Shown piece by piece: positions 16,789 through 25,588 of a DNA stretch of 64,000 bases (positions within the stretch are counted from its first letter, which is position 1; the number at the start of each line of letters is the position of its first letter). The DNA is taken from the NCBI GenBank assembly GCA_013151445.1, contig JAADIG010000082.1, positions 37,003 through 101,002 of the forward strand. The letters run 5' to 3'. The notes beneath the pieces are model-generated. The model had not been told where the DNA came from, did not search any database, and was given only the letters and a program-made list of their open reading frames with translations. The position numbers and the translations under genes are program-made. This stretch comes from Actinomycetota bacterium. Its GTDB lineage: Bacteria > Actinomycetota > Acidimicrobiia > Spongiisociales > UBA5794.

Positions 16789-17379
16789 ATGAGTAGGCCA
16801 ACAAAATATGACGCCGATACGATCCTCGATGCTTCACTTGCGGTGGCACTTGAACGAGGACCTTCCGAGTTCACAGTTGCGGAGATCGCACGGAAGATGC
16901 ACGCACCGAGTGGATCGATCTATCACCGCTTCTCTGGGAAGGATGTTCTCATTGGAGCTCTCTGGTTGCGGGCCGTCGAACGGTTCCAGGAAGGGTTCCT
17001 TGCAGCCGTGTCGATTGAAGATCCGCTAACAGCTGCGGTCTCGGCTGCGACTCATGTCGTGCAGTGGAGCCGAAACGACCTCGACCACGCCAGGCTCCTG
17101 CTGGTCCACCGCAGCGCGGATTTCCTTAGTTCCGGATGGCCAGAGGAACTACAACACCGAAACGAGATGCAGCGCGCGGCCGTGACGACAGGGATGCGGA
17201 AGTTGACGAAGCGGCTCGGTGCGACACATGCCGATGGCCGCGCCCGCGTGAGGTTTGCCGTGATGAGCGTCCCTTATGGAGCGGTCCGCCCCGCGTTGGC
17301 TGCCGGTCGACGTCCCGAAACCAGAGTTGAGCACCTTGTCGAGGAGACGGCGCTCGCACTTCTCACGCCGCTTGTGTGA
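16789..17379 (+). CDS. TetR-family transcriptional regulator
   Basis: 196 residues with an N-terminal TetR helix-turn-helix (FTVAEIARKMHAPSGSIYHRFSGKDVLIGALW, about 28-60) and a helical ligand-binding domain without recognisable specificity. The ATG is only 4 nt after a perfect palindrome, leaving no room for a normal ribosome-binding site, so the mRNA may be leaderless or nearly so. The following gene (PPOX fold) starts 14 nt downstream on the same strand and is the likely target together with tetR itself. Confidence 0.92.
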   Translation: MSRPTKYDADTILDASLAVALERGPSEFTVAEIARKMHAPSGSIYHRFSGKDVLIGALWLRAVERFQEGFLAAVSIEDPLTAAVSAATHVVQWSRNDLDHARLLLVHRSADFLSSGWPEELQHRNEMQRAAVTTGMRKLTKRLGATHADGRARVRFAVMSVPYGAVRPALAAGRRPETRVEHLVEETALALLTPLV

Positions 17380-17393
17380 GGCGGTGATCACCG

Positions 17394-17885
17394 TTGATTG
17401 AGGAGCACGTATGGGCACGTGGTGTCAAGGTGCTGCACCAGGGAATGGCGTCTTCCCTCCATTGCTCGATCGCGAGTATCAATGACGACGGTACGCCGCA
17501 TGTCACCCCCATCGGGTCCCTGCTTGTTACCGGGCCGTCGACCGGAGTGTATTTCGACGTGTTTGCTAGTCGTTTGTCCCGAAATGTTGATAGAGATCCC
17601 AACGTGACAATCCTTGCGGTAAACAGTTCGAGTTGGTTCTGGCTCAAGATGTTTGTCCGTGGCCGATTCATTGAATATCCCGGCGTACGTTTGATCGGCA
17701 CGATCGGGCCGAGGCGCGAATCTACCCAACGAGAACGAGAGCGGTTCGAGGCCAGGGTGAGGCTCCTCCGGCGTCTGCGGGGATATGACGCCCTGTGGAA
17801 CGATGTGGGTCACGTACGAGACATAGAGTTCACGGCGCTCAACTATGTGCGTATCGGCAGGGCGACTCGTCACCTTGCCGGCTGA
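17394..17885 (+). CDS. Pyridoxamine 5'-phosphate oxidase-like flavin protein
   Basis: About 163 residues with the split-barrel pattern of FMN- or F420-binding PPOX-like proteins (SLHCSIASINDDGTPHVTPIGSLLV, then SRLSRNVDRDPNVTILAVN). The substrate is unknown. The frame opens with TTG at 17394; GTG at 17430 or ATG at 17445 are alternatives, the last removing only residues before the barrel. It probably shares a transcript with tetR. Confidence 0.78.
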   Translation: MIEEHVWARGVKVLHQGMASSLHCSIASINDDGTPHVTPIGSLLVTGPSTGVYFDVFASRLSRNVDRDPNVTILAVNSSSWFWLKMFVRGRFIEYPGVRLIGTIGPRRESTQRERERFEARVRLLRRLRGYDALWNDVGHVRDIEFTALNYVRIGRATRHLAG

Positions 17886-17986
17886 AGAGTGGCGGTTTCG
17901 ATCCGCCCCGTCTGGAAGCAGGAGCAGTCGGACGGACCGATGTAGCGCGGCTGTGGAAGCTCGAGAGGGAGCAGTAGGATTCCCGG

Positions 17987-19063
17987 ATGGCACTTTCCGA
18001 TCGCATTCTCATGGGGCCCGGTCCCTGCAATCCGTACCCCGACGCTGTCGCCGCACTGGGACGTCCCATGCTTGGACACCTCGATCCGGAGTTTCTTGGC
18101 ATCCTCGACGAAACTAATGACCGTCTGCGAGAGGTCTGGAAGACGTCGAATCGATTGACATTTCCAGTCAGCGCTACGGGGTCCGCAGGTATGGAGATAT
18201 GTTTGGTCAACGTCATCGAACCAGGTGACGCTGTCGTTATCGGTGTCAATGGCGTGTTCGGCGGGAGGATGGTCGAGGTTGCCGAACGGTGTGGTGCCGA
18301 TGTGACCCGTGTCGATTTTGAGTGGGGTCAGCCGGTGGATCCGGAGCAGCTCCTGGATGCCCATCCGAATCCGAAACTGATCGGTGTGGTTCACGCAGAG
18401 ACCTCGACGGGTGTGCGATCCGAGATCGGTGAGTTGGGTGCCAACAAGGGTGACGCGCTGCTGCTTGTGGACTGCGTCACATCGCTCGGGGGCATCCCGG
18501 TGGAGATCGACGAGTGGGGAGTCGACCTTGCGTATTCGGGGACCCAAAAGTGTCTTGGTGTGGCGCCTGGTCTTGCTCCGGTCACGGTTTCTGAGCGAGC
18601 CCGCCAATTTATCGTCGCTCGACCCCGAAGTTGGTACCTCGACCTCAACTTGATCTCAAAATACGTGGATGGTGAAGGTGCTCGGGCCTATCACCACACG
18701 GCACCCATTTCGATGATCTTCAGTTTGCACGCCGGTCTTGGTGCGGTGCTCGACGAGGGACTCGAGAACGCTTGGGAACGTCACGAAACGTGCGGTCGTC
18801 GTCTCCGCGAGGGTCTCACCGATCTTGGATTCGAGTTGTTCGCGGTAGAGGGGCACCGGCTGCCCGAGCTCACGACCGTCACGGTACCCGACGGTGTTGA
18901 TGACGCCGTTGTGCGGTCCCGGCTTCTCTCCGACTATGGCATTGAAATCGGTGGTGGTCTTGGTGCTTATGCGGGCAAAGTGTGGCGGATTGGGTGCATG
19001 GGACACACGGCTCGACTCCGCAACGTGGAACTCCTTCTGGCGGCCCTCACCCAACTCGTCTAG
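17987..19063 (+). CDS. Class V aminotransferase (alanine-glyoxylate / serine-pyruvate type)
   Basis: 358-residue PLP enzyme of the small-subunit hydrogenase/AGT group. The start MALSDRILMGPGPCNPYPDA is the conserved substrate-binding N-terminus of AGT enzymes. PLP ligands are visible: Asp162 in LLVDCVTSLGG and the Schiff-base Lys188 in YSGTQKCLGVAPG. It probably transfers the amino group of alanine or serine to glyoxylate or a related keto acid; the exact substrates are not determined by sequence. It is followed 43 nt later by a methyltransferase gene. Confidence 0.92.
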   Translation: MALSDRILMGPGPCNPYPDAVAALGRPMLGHLDPEFLGILDETNDRLREVWKTSNRLTFPVSATGSAGMEICLVNVIEPGDAVVIGVNGVFGGRMVEVAERCGADVTRVDFEWGQPVDPEQLLDAHPNPKLIGVVHAETSTGVRSEIGELGANKGDALLLVDCVTSLGGIPVEIDEWGVDLAYSGTQKCLGVAPGLAPVTVSERARQFIVARPRSWYLDLNLISKYVDGEGARAYHHTAPISMIFSLHAGLGAVLDEGLENAWERHETCGRRLREGLTDLGFELFAVEGHRLPELTTVTVPDGVDDAVVRSRLLSDYGIEIGGGLGAYAGKVWRIGCMGHTARLRNVELLLAALTQLV

Positions 19064-19106
19064 CGACCTCCCGCGGAATTCCCGAGGTCGGGAGCTACGA
19101 TCCGTT

Positions 19107-19748
19107 ATGGCGGTGATCCCTTTCTACGGTTCCGATGATCCTGATCTGTTCGCTATCGAGCGGGGTGCGATGGACCGCGAAGGACGCGTCATTGCCGCCC
19201 TTGACGAGAACCTACCAACGACGGGTACGGCACTTGATGTTGGTGCCGGGGATGGATTCACGGCCGAGCGACTTACGACGCGCACACGCAATGTCGTTGC
19301 TCTCGAGCCTGCCGCGGGCATGATCCGTCGCGACCGGCGGCTTGCTTGGGTTCAGGGCGAAGCCGAATGTCTGCCTTTCGCCGACGCTTCGTTCGGTGCC
19401 GCGTACGCCACATGGGCGTACTTCTTCTCACGCAATTGGGACCCTTCTCCCGGACTTCGCGAGCTTCACCGAGTGGTTCGTCGCGGTGGTCCGCTGTTGA
19501 TTGTCGACAACCTCGGATCCGATGAATTCAGCGCCCTTTCCCTCGATGACATGAGCGCCGATACCGAATTCTGGGTTCGCAACGGCTTCGCTTGCCTTGC
19601 CATCGACACACATTTCGACTTTGAGAACATGACCGAAGCCCGCGCTCTTCTGGAGCTCTTTTTTGGCGAGACTGGTGGCGAGCGTGCGGCCTTGCGCCTG
19701 TCGTTTCGCGTCGGCTTGTTCGTTGGTCGCAGTTCGGGCTGCCGTTAG
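19107..19748 (+). CDS. SAM-dependent class I methyltransferase
   Basis: 213 residues with a Methyltransf_11-type fold: motif I ALDVGAGDGFTAERL, the acidic second strand NVVALEPAAGM, then LPFADASFGAAYATWAYFF and LHRVVRRGGPLLIVDNLGS. The substrate is unknown. The ATG at 19107 is chosen because homology begins there; the open frame extends upstream through the end of the aminotransferase gene only by chance. Confidence 0.85.
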   Translation: MAVIPFYGSDDPDLFAIERGAMDREGRVIAALDENLPTTGTALDVGAGDGFTAERLTTRTRNVVALEPAAGMIRRDRRLAWVQGEAECLPFADASFGAAYATWAYFFSRNWDPSPGLRELHRVVRRGGPLLIVDNLGSDEFSALSLDDMSADTEFWVRNGFACLAIDTHFDFENMTEARALLELFFGETGGERAALRLSFRVGLFVGRSSGCR

Positions 19749-20193
19749 GTTGCTCCGGAGCGATCGCCCGGTGTGCAGTTCGGTAGTGGGTCGGGGTCAA
19801 CCCGGTGGTATTGACATCTTCAATGATCGAGGGTCTCTCAGGTTGACCCGAACGATTTCCGACCGATTGCAACCAGGGCTGGTCGCAATGCCGTTCGGTC
19901 GGTGAAACACGAACACTCCAAGCGGGCGGGGAGTGAATGCGTTGACCAATCCCGATGTGGGACCTGACAACCTCGGATCGGCGGCGTTTCACGAAACACT
20001 TGTCGAGGTTCGCCGAATCGACGACGACCACGTTGCGGAGCTTCCAGGGTGGGCGGACGGTACCAACCTCGAGAAATCCGTTCGTTACGGGTCCTCCAGG
20101 TCAACGGGTGGCGCCTCAAGGGATACCAGGTGACCCTCGATTCTCAGTCCGTTGCTGTCGACGTCGGTTTCGACATTGGGTGGGCGGCGACGA
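19749..20193. other. Gene-poor stretch, no confident CDS
   Basis: 445 nt between convergent genes. An imperfect inverted repeat (about 19791-19802 with 19841-19851, GGTTGACC arms, 38-nt loop) is present. A short plus-strand frame, 19933-20133, has some protein-like composition (HETLVEVRRIDDDHVAELPG), and another frame continues in similar style downstream, so a decayed gene is possible. No family is recognised. Confidence 0.4.
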
Positions 20194-21720
20194 TCAACGT
20201 TGTTGTTGCTGCTGTGATGGTCCGTTGATGAGGGCATCCCGAGTGCGTTCGAGGACGAGGTCGACACCGGTATTGTCGATGAAGAAACTCGGGGTGTATC
20301 TCAGTGAGTTGGTTCCACCGTGGATCACACCGAGTCCATTCCTGCGGAGATATTCTTCGGTGCTGCCCGCACCGGTACAGGTAAACCGGGGATGAAGTTC
20401 GCAGCTGAGCAGTAACCCGGTTCCCTGTACTTTTGTGATCGTGTCCTTGAGTTCTTGAGCGATATCACGGAGTCCATCGACCAGTTGCTTGCCGCGCCGC
20501 ACAATGTTGTCACGTAGTTCGGGGGTGATGTTGTCGAGCACCTCGACCGCGATATCCATCGCACGTGGGTTCGACGTCATGGTGTTGCCGTACACACCCT
20601 TGCGGTAAAGAGCCGCGGTGGAGGCAGTCATGGCGAGGACCGAGAGGGGATATTGCCCCGCGTTGAGGGCCTTCGAATATGTCTCCATGTCGGGAGCTGG
20701 AAGGTGCTGAAAACCGGGATAGTCGACGATCGATAGGACCCCGTGCGCTCGAAGACCGGCCTGGATCGAGTCGACGAGGAGAAGTGCGCCGTGCTGAGAA
20801 GTCAGCTCTCGGGCCCGCTCGTAGAAATCTGGAGTCATTGACAGACCGGGGTCTCCCTCGCCCATGACTGGCTCCATGAAAAACGCCTGGATGAATAGAT
20901 TCTCGTTCTCCGCGTCCTTGAACACCGTTTCCAGAGACTCGATATTGTTCGGTTCGATAGTGAGTAGCGTGTCTGAGTCTCGAAACGATGCCAGATGATC
21001 GCGGTATTTCTTACGGGTCGAGTCTGTGAAGTGGGCGGGACCGTCCGTCCGACCGTGGAAGCTGTTTGTCAGACTTGCCGACCGGATTGGCTTGCCGTCG
21101 TAACGACCACCGGGATCGGTCATCGACTTGGCGTTGATGTCGCTCAATCGCGTCGCCACATTCACTGCTTCGGAACCACTGTTGAGGCAAAGAAACTTTG
21201 CGAATGGAGGTGTACCCGAGCGGGTGTGTCCAATCTCTTGCCGGAGCCGATCGATGAAATCCAGATGACTGACGGAGGGTGTCATAACGTTGGCCATGAC
21301 GTGGGGACGGCTCATTGCCTCAATGACACCGCGTGGGGCGTGACCGAAGCCGAGCATGCCATAACCCCCGCAGTCATATATGACAGCACCCTTGAGGGTG
21401 ATGATCCACGGTCCGTCACCGGCAAGAGCGATGTATGGGTTGATCTGGTCATCGGGATAAAAGTTCACGAACCCGTCCTGTACCCGGGCACATTGGGTTT
21501 TCTCGTCCATTGCGAGAAGATCGGGATGTGTTGTCATGAGACGCTCATAGTGCGCAAATGCGTCGACTACCGCGCGCCGGAGAGACTCATCTGAAACGAG
21601 GATTGTACGAACTGCTTCCTGGCCGAGACCGATTGTCTGGGCCGGCCCACCATGCGTGCGCATCTGGAGGAGACGTGATAGCAAAACGTCTGTGTCGAGT
21701 GTTCGAGCAGTGTTTGTCAC
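20194..21720 (-). CDS. Class III aminotransferase-like PLP protein
   Basis: 508-residue fold-type I PLP enzyme. Class III motifs are present: SGSEAVNVATRLSD, SFHGRTDG, LLLVDSIQAGLRAHG and the Schiff-base Lys350 in ETYSKALNAGQYPL. The usual D(E/D)VQ motif reads DSIQ with Ser318. About 70 N-terminal residues precede the fold. The group includes lysine, ornithine, 4-aminobutyrate and diaminobutyrate aminotransferases; the length and N-terminus suggest something near the L-lysine 6-aminotransferase branch, but the substrate is not settled. The C-terminus is QQQQQR, encoded by a short CAA/CAG run. No argD is in the arginine operon of this window. Confidence 0.85.
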   Translation of the reverse strand: MTNTARTLDTDVLLSRLLQMRTHGGPAQTIGLGQEAVRTILVSDESLRRAVVDAFAHYERLMTTHPDLLAMDEKTQCARVQDGFVNFYPDDQINPYIALAGDGPWIITLKGAVIYDCGGYGMLGFGHAPRGVIEAMSRPHVMANVMTPSVSHLDFIDRLRQEIGHTRSGTPPFAKFLCLNSGSEAVNVATRLSDINAKSMTDPGGRYDGKPIRSASLTNSFHGRTDGPAHFTDSTRKKYRDHLASFRDSDTLLTIEPNNIESLETVFKDAENENLFIQAFFMEPVMGEGDPGLSMTPDFYERARELTSQHGALLLVDSIQAGLRAHGVLSIVDYPGFQHLPAPDMETYSKALNAGQYPLSVLAMTASTAALYRKGVYGNTMTSNPRAMDIAVEVLDNITPELRDNIVRRGKQLVDGLRDIAQELKDTITKVQGTGLLLSCELHPRFTCTGAGSTEEYLRRNGLGVIHGGTNSLRYTPSFFIDNTGVDLVLERTRDALINGPSQQQQQR

Positions 21721-21895
21721 GCGGGTCCTCCAATAGTTCAGGCGGTCGGGAACAGTAGCAAGAAAACCGGCGGACCGATAACGGTTCGGGGTCCCGATTC
21801 CACAAGATTCGTATCACCAGAGTGTAACGACTGGTGCAATGAAGTGTCCGACGTGGTGAGCCATGTAACGAGGTCGCCGCCCATAGGCGGGAGCG

Positions 21896-23413
21896 TTAGG
21901 CCTTAATCTCGAGGTTGCGCATCATGCCCTGGTCCTCATGTTCGAGGTTGTGGCAGTGGTAGAGGAACAGGCCGGTGAAGTCACCGAAGCGGCGCAGGAC
22001 CTTTACCCGCTGTCCGGGCATGACAAGGACTGTGTCCTTCCAGCCTTCGTCGACGACACCCTCGCTTAGGGTGTCCCAGGCGGTTTGGCCGCCACTGGAG
22101 GTCTGTCGCTCGATGACCTTGAAGGACTCGCCGTGCATGTGCATCGGGTGGGGTAGGTTCGACATTCCGCCCCCGCCCTTGTTGATGAACTCCCAGATTT
22201 CAATGCTGCCGCGTCGGATGGTTTCCTCTTCGGCGACACCGGTCATTTCGAACTGGCGACCGTTCAGAGACCAACCGCTTCCCATTCTCTGTGCGAGGAC
22301 AACCTCACGGGTTTGCTCGGCCTGGGAGATATCGAAGAAATTCGGAGTCGATAGTTGTGAGGGGAGAGTTGCCGTATCGGTCGACTGCCGAGCGATCGTC
22401 GCCGTGAGGATTGGAAACTCCGGGCTGTTCATATTTCCGTTGTCGAACGGCAGGCTGACGAGCTTCATGTCCGTGTCCACGGACCGGTCGCCAAAGTCCA
22501 CCCAAATGTCGAGTCGCTCAGCCGGTGCGAGTGTGAGGTAGGGGCGCGTCACGGGTGCCTCCAGGAGGCCCCCATCCGTTCCTATGACGGTGAAGGGTGT
22601 CCCATCACTCCAACCAAGTTTGTACATTCGTGAGTTGGAGCCGTTGAGAAAGCGAAATCTATACGCTCGGTTCGCCACATCGAGAGCGAAGTCCGGTACA
22701 CCGTTCACCAGCACCTCGTCGCCGAGAAACCCAATCATTTGGTCCATCATGCCGCCGCCGTTGTAGACGAACTGGTCGTTGTCATCGAAGGTTCGATCCT
22801 GCAATACCAGCGGAATGTCGTAGTCCCCGGTCGGGAGACCGAGTGCGGACTCTTCGTCGTCGGAGATGATGAAGAAACCGGCCATGCCTGCGTACACCTG
22901 CGGTCCTGTTCGGCCGTGGGGGTGCGGGTGGTACCAGTAGGTGCCGGCTCGGTTGAGAACCTCGAACTCGTAGTAGTAGGTCTCGCCCTTGTCGATGGCG
23001 TACTGCGGGTGTCCATCCATGTCGGCCGGGACGTGGAGACCATGCCAATGGATGATGCTGACCTCGGGGAGTTCGTTAGTGAACTCAATTCGAACCTTCT
23101 GCCCCTTCTTGAGGTGCAGCGTGGGTCCGAGATAACTTCCGGCCACGGGTACGACGACGCCGTCATCACCCTTGATGAGGTTCCCCTCGATCCTCCACAC
23201 GTCCGTCTGGGTGCCGGAGCGGACCTCAACACGGTCCTCGATCGCACGCAGCGCGATCTCGACATCCGGGACGAAGTCGGCGCTGGGAGTCGACACCGGT
23301 TGGGGGAGGAGCTGCTGGGTGTTGTCGCGGTTCATGCCACACGCTGCCAGGACGGTTGAGGCCATCCCGACACCAGCGAGTTTTACAAAGGTTCGGCGGG
23401 TTATCTCTGCCAT
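21896..23413 (-). CDS. Tat-exported multicopper oxidase (lipoprotein)
   Basis: 505-residue periplasmic or cell-surface oxidase of the CueO/CotA/bilirubin-oxidase type. The N-terminus RRTFVKLAGVGMASTVLAAC combines a twin-arginine signal with a lipobox at Cys25. All four copper-ligand motifs are present: HWHG (122-125), YHPHPHG, HPMHMHGE and the C-terminal YHCHNLEHEDQGMM with the type-1 copper His-Cys-His-Met set. It oxidises phenols, bilirubin-like compounds or metal ions while reducing oxygen to water; the substrate is unknown. It follows a rhodanese lipoprotein gene by 56 nt on the same strand. Confidence 0.94.
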   Translation of the reverse strand: MAEITRRTFVKLAGVGMASTVLAACGMNRDNTQQLLPQPVSTPSADFVPDVEIALRAIEDRVEVRSGTQTDVWRIEGNLIKGDDGVVVPVAGSYLGPTLHLKKGQKVRIEFTNELPEVSIIHWHGLHVPADMDGHPQYAIDKGETYYYEFEVLNRAGTYWYHPHPHGRTGPQVYAGMAGFFIISDDEESALGLPTGDYDIPLVLQDRTFDDNDQFVYNGGGMMDQMIGFLGDEVLVNGVPDFALDVANRAYRFRFLNGSNSRMYKLGWSDGTPFTVIGTDGGLLEAPVTRPYLTLAPAERLDIWVDFGDRSVDTDMKLVSLPFDNGNMNSPEFPILTATIARQSTDTATLPSQLSTPNFFDISQAEQTREVVLAQRMGSGWSLNGRQFEMTGVAEEETIRRGSIEIWEFINKGGGGMSNLPHPMHMHGESFKVIERQTSSGGQTAWDTLSEGVVDEGWKDTVLVMPGQRVKVLRRFGDFTGLFLYHCHNLEHEDQGMMRNLEIKA

Positions 23414-23469
23414 TGGTTATCCAATATCAATCGGTTGTCGTGTATGTGAGTAGCCGGTCGGCGGGCGTG

Positions 23470-23937
23470 TTAGGTGTCTTTCTGGAGCAACGGCTCGCCA
23501 GCCGCTTTCCAGGCGTTCATGCCGCCGTCGAGATTCCACACGTTGGTGTATCCCTGCTGCACAAGTTCGGCGGCCGAGATCGCGCTCATGCCACCGCTGC
23601 GGCAATAGACGACGATCTGTGCATCCTTGTCTGTCGGCAGCTTTGCCAGATTTTGAGCGATTTTATCAAATGGAATGAAGAGGTCGGTGTTCTCGATCTC
23701 TCCCGCGTAGGGAATATGAACATTGACAAGTACGAAATCCTTGCTCTGGAGTTTCGCGACTAGGCCCTTGACGCTGACGTCGGTGTAGTTGCCACCATCG
23801 ACGGGCACGAGCTGGGTCTCAGCGTCGATGTCGATGCCAGCCGTCTCGGTGCCAGCGCCGGATCCACCACCGCAGGCAGCAATGATGAGGGCGAACGCAG
23901 CTACCACGGCGAATTGAACGAAACGGGTCGATTTCAT
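23470..23937 (-). CDS. Rhodanese-domain lipoprotein
   Basis: 155 residues. Signal peptide with lipobox (ALIIAACGGG, Cys at about 22), then a rhodanese fold: DFVLVNVHIPYAGEIENTD, active-site loop VVYCRSGGMSA with the catalytic Cys, and GYTNVWNLDGGMNAWKAAG. It is predicted to sit on the outer face of the membrane and carry sulfane sulfur as a cysteine persulfide. It is co-directional with the multicopper oxidase downstream, suggesting a joint extracytoplasmic redox function. Confidence 0.92.
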   Translation of the reverse strand: MKSTRFVQFAVVAAFALIIAACGGGSGAGTETAGIDIDAETQLVPVDGGNYTDVSVKGLVAKLQSKDFVLVNVHIPYAGEIENTDLFIPFDKIAQNLAKLPTDKDAQIVVYCRSGGMSAISAAELVQQGYTNVWNLDGGMNAWKAAGEPLLQKDT

Positions 23938-24260
23938 GAGTTACCTCTAGGTAAGGAGAATCGGGATTGCGACTACACCAGGGTTGCGGCAGTAGCCGGA
24001 GCGAGAGTCCCGGTGACACCCGCAATAATATCGACTTCCCGACCGGACCCCACATCCGTGAACCGTCCCATGTCGTGCGCTATTTGGGAACGCGGCATCA
24101 CCGGGAGCCGGAGCGGCATCCGGCGCAAGCGCTCCAAGGAGCCGGTATTTCGGTGGTCCAGCTCCTTGACGGAGAGGCTTGTGACTCGTCGGACTGTGTC
24201 GTCCCTCGTTTGCCGCCGTGAAGGTGGTGTTCGGTCGCCGCGAATCGATTGGAGTCCCGG
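23938..24260. other. 323-nt gap without recognisable gene
   Basis: Lies between the glyoxalase-fold and rhodanese genes, both minus-strand. Overlapping short frames exist on both strands but their translations are low-complexity and resemble no family. It presumably holds the promoter of the rhodanese-oxidase pair. Confidence 0.45.
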
Positions 24261-24620
24261 TCATAGGACCGAGGTCACACAGAACTCGTTGCCCTCGGGG
24301 TCCTGGAGCACGGTCCAGCCAAATCCATCGATCTCGTGGTCTTGGATTCTTGAGCCGCCGAGATGGATAACGGCGTTGATGAACTTCTCGGGGTTCTCGT
24401 GGTTGAGGTCAAGGTGAAGACGATTCTTGGAGATCTTGTCCTCATCGACACTCTGAAAGGCCAGTCGAATCGAACTATCGGCGAGGGGCGTAGTAAATAT
24501 GTAGTCGGGATAACGTTGGGCGATTTCGACGCCGGTGATCTGTGACCAGAAGTCGAACAGAGCATCGGGATCGCGACAGTCGACCATGATTGCACCGACC
24601 GTTGCCTTGGTATCGAGCAT
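24261..24620 (-). CDS. Glyoxalase/bleomycin-resistance-fold protein (VOC superfamily)
   Basis: 119 residues with the vicinal-oxygen-chelate pattern of two beta-alpha-beta-beta-beta units: KATVGAIMVDCRDPDALFDFWSQITG near the start, then LHLDLNHENPEKFINAVIHLGG and WTVLQDPEGNEFCVTSVL at the end. The His and Glu (LHLDLNH, GNEF) are likely metal ligands. The substrate is unknown; many such proteins are small-molecule enzymes or binding proteins. The ATG at 24618-24620 fits the start of the fold. Confidence 0.85.
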   Translation of the reverse strand: MLDTKATVGAIMVDCRDPDALFDFWSQITGVEIAQRYPDYIFTTPLADSSIRLAFQSVDEDKISKNRLHLDLNHENPEKFINAVIHLGGSRIQDHEIDGFGWTVLQDPEGNEFCVTSVL

Positions 24621-24754
24621 TTGGTACCTCGCGAGTCGTTGGAAAACAGTGTTGGCGCCAGACTGAAGGGTCTGCGACGTTGGCCGAGTTCGGGAGACGT
24701 ACTGGTACCCCCATCGTATCAACTTGTGTGGGTTCGACGCGTGGTTCGATGCGA

Positions 24755-25474
24755 CTACAGCAGAAGCTTTTGAGCGCAACGTCGCATTGCGTCATACGCA
24801 ACCCCGGCCAGCATGCCACCGACGCTGGCACGCCGGACTCCGAGGTCAGCAAGCTCCGCAACAGTGGGACCCGTATCTCGGAGCAGTACGTTGACGGCTC
24901 CTCCGACCTCGTTCACAATCCTGGCGATGTGCTCCGATTCGGTAAGACCGGGTGCGTACACCACCTCTGCACCCGCTGCCCGAAACGCCTGGAGTCGTGT
25001 GATGGTGTCGTCGATATCGTTCCTGCCATAGAGATGATTCTCCGCACGAGCAGTCAGCACGATTCCGTGATCTTGAGCAGCGGCGGCGCAGGACTCGACC
25101 TTGGCTACAAAGGTAACCAGTGGCTCGATTTCACCGCGAGCAGGGTTGTAATCCTCAATAGACACACCGGCTGCACCACATTCCATCAGCACAATAAGGT
25201 TGGCTGTGCACTCATCCGGGGTGTCACCGAAGAGCCGTTCGGCATCGACGTTCACCGGAATACCGACTGCCGATGTCAACGCTGCAACGTGCTGACAGAG
25301 TTCGTCAAAGAGAACCTCCTGGTCGTCTCGACCAAGTGATGCTGCATGTCCAGAACTCGTTGTTGCAAGAGCCTTGAACCCCATGTCCTCGAGCTGGACT
25401 GCTGAACCAACGTCCCAGGGATTCGGCATCACGAAGAAACCGTCAGTATGTAGCTCTCGAAAGGTCTCCCTCAT
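24755..25474 (-). CDS. Isocitrate lyase/PEP mutase family enzyme
   Basis: 239 residues with the family start PNPWDVGSAVQLEDMGFKALATTSSGHAASLG, metal-site region IPVNVDAERLFGD, then AAGVSIEDYNP and LTARAENHL. The catalytic KxCGH loop of isocitrate lyase is absent, as in the broad PEP-mutase-like group (carbon-carbon or phosphorus-carbon lyases/mutases on oxaloacetate-like substrates). The specific reaction is unknown. ATG at 25474 has GAGGTG 7 nt upstream and is preferred over the open frame to 25516. Confidence 0.86.
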   Translation of the reverse strand: MRETFRELHTDGFFVMPNPWDVGSAVQLEDMGFKALATTSSGHAASLGRDDQEVLFDELCQHVAALTSAVGIPVNVDAERLFGDTPDECTANLIVLMECGAAGVSIEDYNPARGEIEPLVTFVAKVESCAAAAQDHGIVLTARAENHLYGRNDIDDTITRLQAFRAAGAEVVYAPGLTESEHIARIVNEVGGAVNVLLRDTGPTVAELADLGVRRASVGGMLAGVAYDAMRRCAQKLLL

Positions 25475-25588
25475 GTCGCACCTCGAACTTTCCAACACCG
25501 ACGTTGGCGGCAACATTAACGGAGCGATACCGCGGTTGTGATGATCACTTTGCGGGGAGACGTCGCGGGGTGCGTAGTATCAGGACCC

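Noticed and set aside
19986..19997. GTTTCACGAAAC, resembling parS
   Set aside because: It lacks the central bases of the 14-bp parS palindrome and stands alone far from the two exact sites.
20194..21720. Firm naming as L-lysine 6-aminotransferase
   Set aside because: Motifs fit class III in general; substrate residues cannot be decided without alignment.
23947..24264. Minus-strand frame in the rhodanese-glyoxalase gap
   Set aside because: No motif, no ribosome-binding site and unlikely composition.
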